Of a stretch of DNA of 64,000 nt, positions 62,739 to 64,000 are shown in pieces; the stretch's first letter is position 1, and each line of letters opens with the position of its first letter. The notes under the pieces are model-generated. The model saw nothing but the letters and a program-made list of their open reading frames with translations, did no database searches and was not told where the DNA came from. The DNA is taken from assembly GCA_020831825.1 (NCBI GenBank), contig JAFIFW010000005.1:186001-250000 (forward strand), in the 5' to 3' direction. The stretch is from Methylophaga sp. (GTDB taxonomy: Bacteria > Pseudomonadota > Gammaproteobacteria > Nitrosococcales > Methylophagaceae). The position numbers and the translations under genes are program-made.

Positions 62739-63848
62739 CTAGTCTGATGGTGCTTGCCTTGTTGCCTCAAGCATTTGCGCTTGCTGCTCCAGCTCAACCC
62801 CTCGAGGCCAGGCATAGACCAGCGCCTTGAGTAAAGTTGCCAGAGGAATCGCAAAGAAAATGCCCCAGAACCCCCAGATGCCACCAAAGAACAGTACCGC
62901 CAAAATGATCGACACAGGGTGCAGATTGACCGCTTCTGAAAACAAAATCGGTACCAGCACATTGCCATCCAGCGCCTGGATGATACCGTAAGCGATCATT
63001 ACATACATAAACTGGTCACTGAGACCAAAATAAAACCCTGCTACCGCAGCAACAGGTAAGGTGGCAACGGCCGCACCGATGTACGGCACCAGCACTGAGA
63101 AACCGACAATTACCGCCAGCAAGGCCGCGTAGGGAACGCTTAGAAGCATGAATGTCACATAAGTCACCGCGCCAACAATGATGATTTCCACAAACTTGCC
63201 ACGAATATAGTTGGCGATTTGATCGTCCATTTCATGCCAAACCCGACTCATCAATGAACGTTTTTTGGGCAACATAGACAAAATAAAGTCGACTAGTCTT
63301 TGTTTGTCTTTAAGCATGAAAAACACCAGAATCGGTACCAAAATCAGATAAATAATCAATGCCACCACACTGCCCAATGATGACAGTGACGCGGTGATAA
63401 GACGTTGACCAAACTGCGTCATTTCCCTGCCAGCCATGCCTATCCATGCCTGAATCTGATCCGGTGTGACCAACTGTGGATAACGCTCTTGTATTTCATC
63501 CAGCCACCGCTGACCGCTGGCAAACATACGTGGTGTTTCCTGCAAAAACAGCACCATCTGGTTCCAGACCAAAGGCAAGAGAATGAAGGCCAAGGCGAGC
63601 ATAATCCCCAGAAAAGCAAGAAACACGGTACTCACCGCCAGCAGATGCGGAACCCCTCTGCGTTCCAGGATATTGACGGGGCCCTGCAACAGAAAAGCAA
63701 ACACCAGCGCGGTCAGAAACGGGGCCAGCATCCTGCCAAACAGAATAACCGCGGCAAAACCCAGCGCCAGCACTATCAGCAGAATGACGGCTTCTTCATC
63801 AGAAAAATATCGTTCGGTCCATCGCCTGAAAAGTGTCCGCATTGTCAT
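62739..63848 (-). CDS. AI-2E/PerM family membrane transporter
   Basis: 369 residues, about seven or eight helices. FMLKDKQRLVDFILSMLPKK and the C-terminal GFWGIFFAIPLATLLKALV are family signatures. Members include TqsA and PerM; substrates range from autoinducer-2 to cations and are not predictable here. Confidence 0.92.
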   Translation of the reverse strand: MTMRTLFRRWTERYFSDEEAVILLIVLALGFAAVILFGRMLAPFLTALVFAFLLQGPVNILERRGVPHLLAVSTVFLAFLGIMLALAFILLPLVWNQMVLFLQETPRMFASGQRWLDEIQERYPQLVTPDQIQAWIGMAGREMTQFGQRLITASLSSLGSVVALIIYLILVPILVFFMLKDKQRLVDFILSMLPKKRSLMSRVWHEMDDQIANYIRGKFVEIIIVGAVTYVTFMLLSVPYAALLAVIVGFSVLVPYIGAAVATLPVAAVAGFYFGLSDQFMYVMIAYGIIQALDGNVLVPILFSEAVNLHPVSIILAVLFFGGIWGFWGIFFAIPLATLLKALVYAWPRGVELEQQAQMLEATRQAPSD

Positions 63849-64000
63849 TGGATCTTATCCGTACTTAATATGGTTGAAGAGTTTGAGTATCATTCTGACA
63901 CAAAACATCGCCATGGGCAGAGTGACTTGCGCAATAAGACATATTTAGTCTGAGAGCCTCTAGATCCGGCATTTTCAACCCGTCCGGGCCGATTTTGATG

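Noticed and set aside
63849..64000. Minus-strand frame open to the right edge ending in TAA at about 63877 (reads GPDGLKMPDLEALRLN), possibly the 3' end of a further gene
   Set aside because: Only about 40 codons are visible, competing frames are also open and no family is recognisable, so I do not call a gene.

Overview
The window is a contiguous piece of a gammaproteobacterial chromosome, almost entirely housekeeping and nitrogen-metabolism genes. The gene orders gidA/gidB(mnmG-rsmG)-parA-parB, def-fmt-rsmB-DUF4390-ntrY-ntrX-trkA and topA-smg-dprA-LysM are typical of that class. A GSIII-type glutamine synthetase (the glnT/gmaS family), an anchored cupredoxin and a low count of mobile elements would fit a marine methylotroph of the Methylophaga kind, but no gene here is diagnostic and I hold the genus guess only weakly.

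Layout. 1-5.5 kb (minus strand): a truncated soluble chemoreceptor with a C-terminal solute-binding domain, then parB, parA, rsmG and mnmG. 5.7-6.8 kb: dgkA and lgt, overlapping tail to tail. 6.8-14.1 kb: a nitrogen-scavenging block. It holds a porin-glnK-amtB operon behind NtrC-like sites and a sigma-54 promoter, an IS3 transposase remnant, a MetX-like alpha/beta hydrolase divergent from glnT, and an ABC solute-binding protein. The leader of that last gene stacks a perfect NtrC dyad, a sigma-54 promoter and a guanidine-I (ykkC) riboswitch. 14.3-21.4 kb (minus): hemE, gltD, gltB. 21.6-27.3 kb: purE-purK, a large KaiC-like/PPDK-N fusion protein, and gdhA. 27.5-33 kb: a SelW-like thioredoxin-fold protein, topA, smg, dprA (apparently with a non-ATG start) and a LysM protein. 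33-46.4 kb (plus): a small cytochrome c, def-fmt-rsmB-DUF4390-ntrYX-trkA, then yqgE-ruvX-pyrR-pyrB-pyrC', a DUF3012 lipoprotein and a HAD phosphatase. 46.5-50.7 kb: an RND efflux pair and tRNA-Asp. 50.9-58 kb: anchored cupredoxin, rhlE, and two tandem FecA-like TonB receptors sharing an upstream sequence block. 58-64 kb: a small secreted protein, cytochrome b561, a GT39-VTT-GT2 envelope glycosylation operon, a small periplasmic helical protein and an AI-2E family permease.

How it works together. Ammonium uptake (amtB-glnK), ammonium assimilation (glnT, gltBD, gdhA), a nitrogen-type two-component system (ntrYX) and NtrC/sigma-54 sites at several promoters sit close together. The most notable element is the dual-controlled leader at 12.70-13.03 kb. 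Transcription should need nitrogen limitation and expression should need guanidine, so the adjacent binding protein is probably a guanidine (or related compound) scavenging component. No permease or ATPase lies beside it. Functions are inferred from motifs read by eye; no database search was possible.
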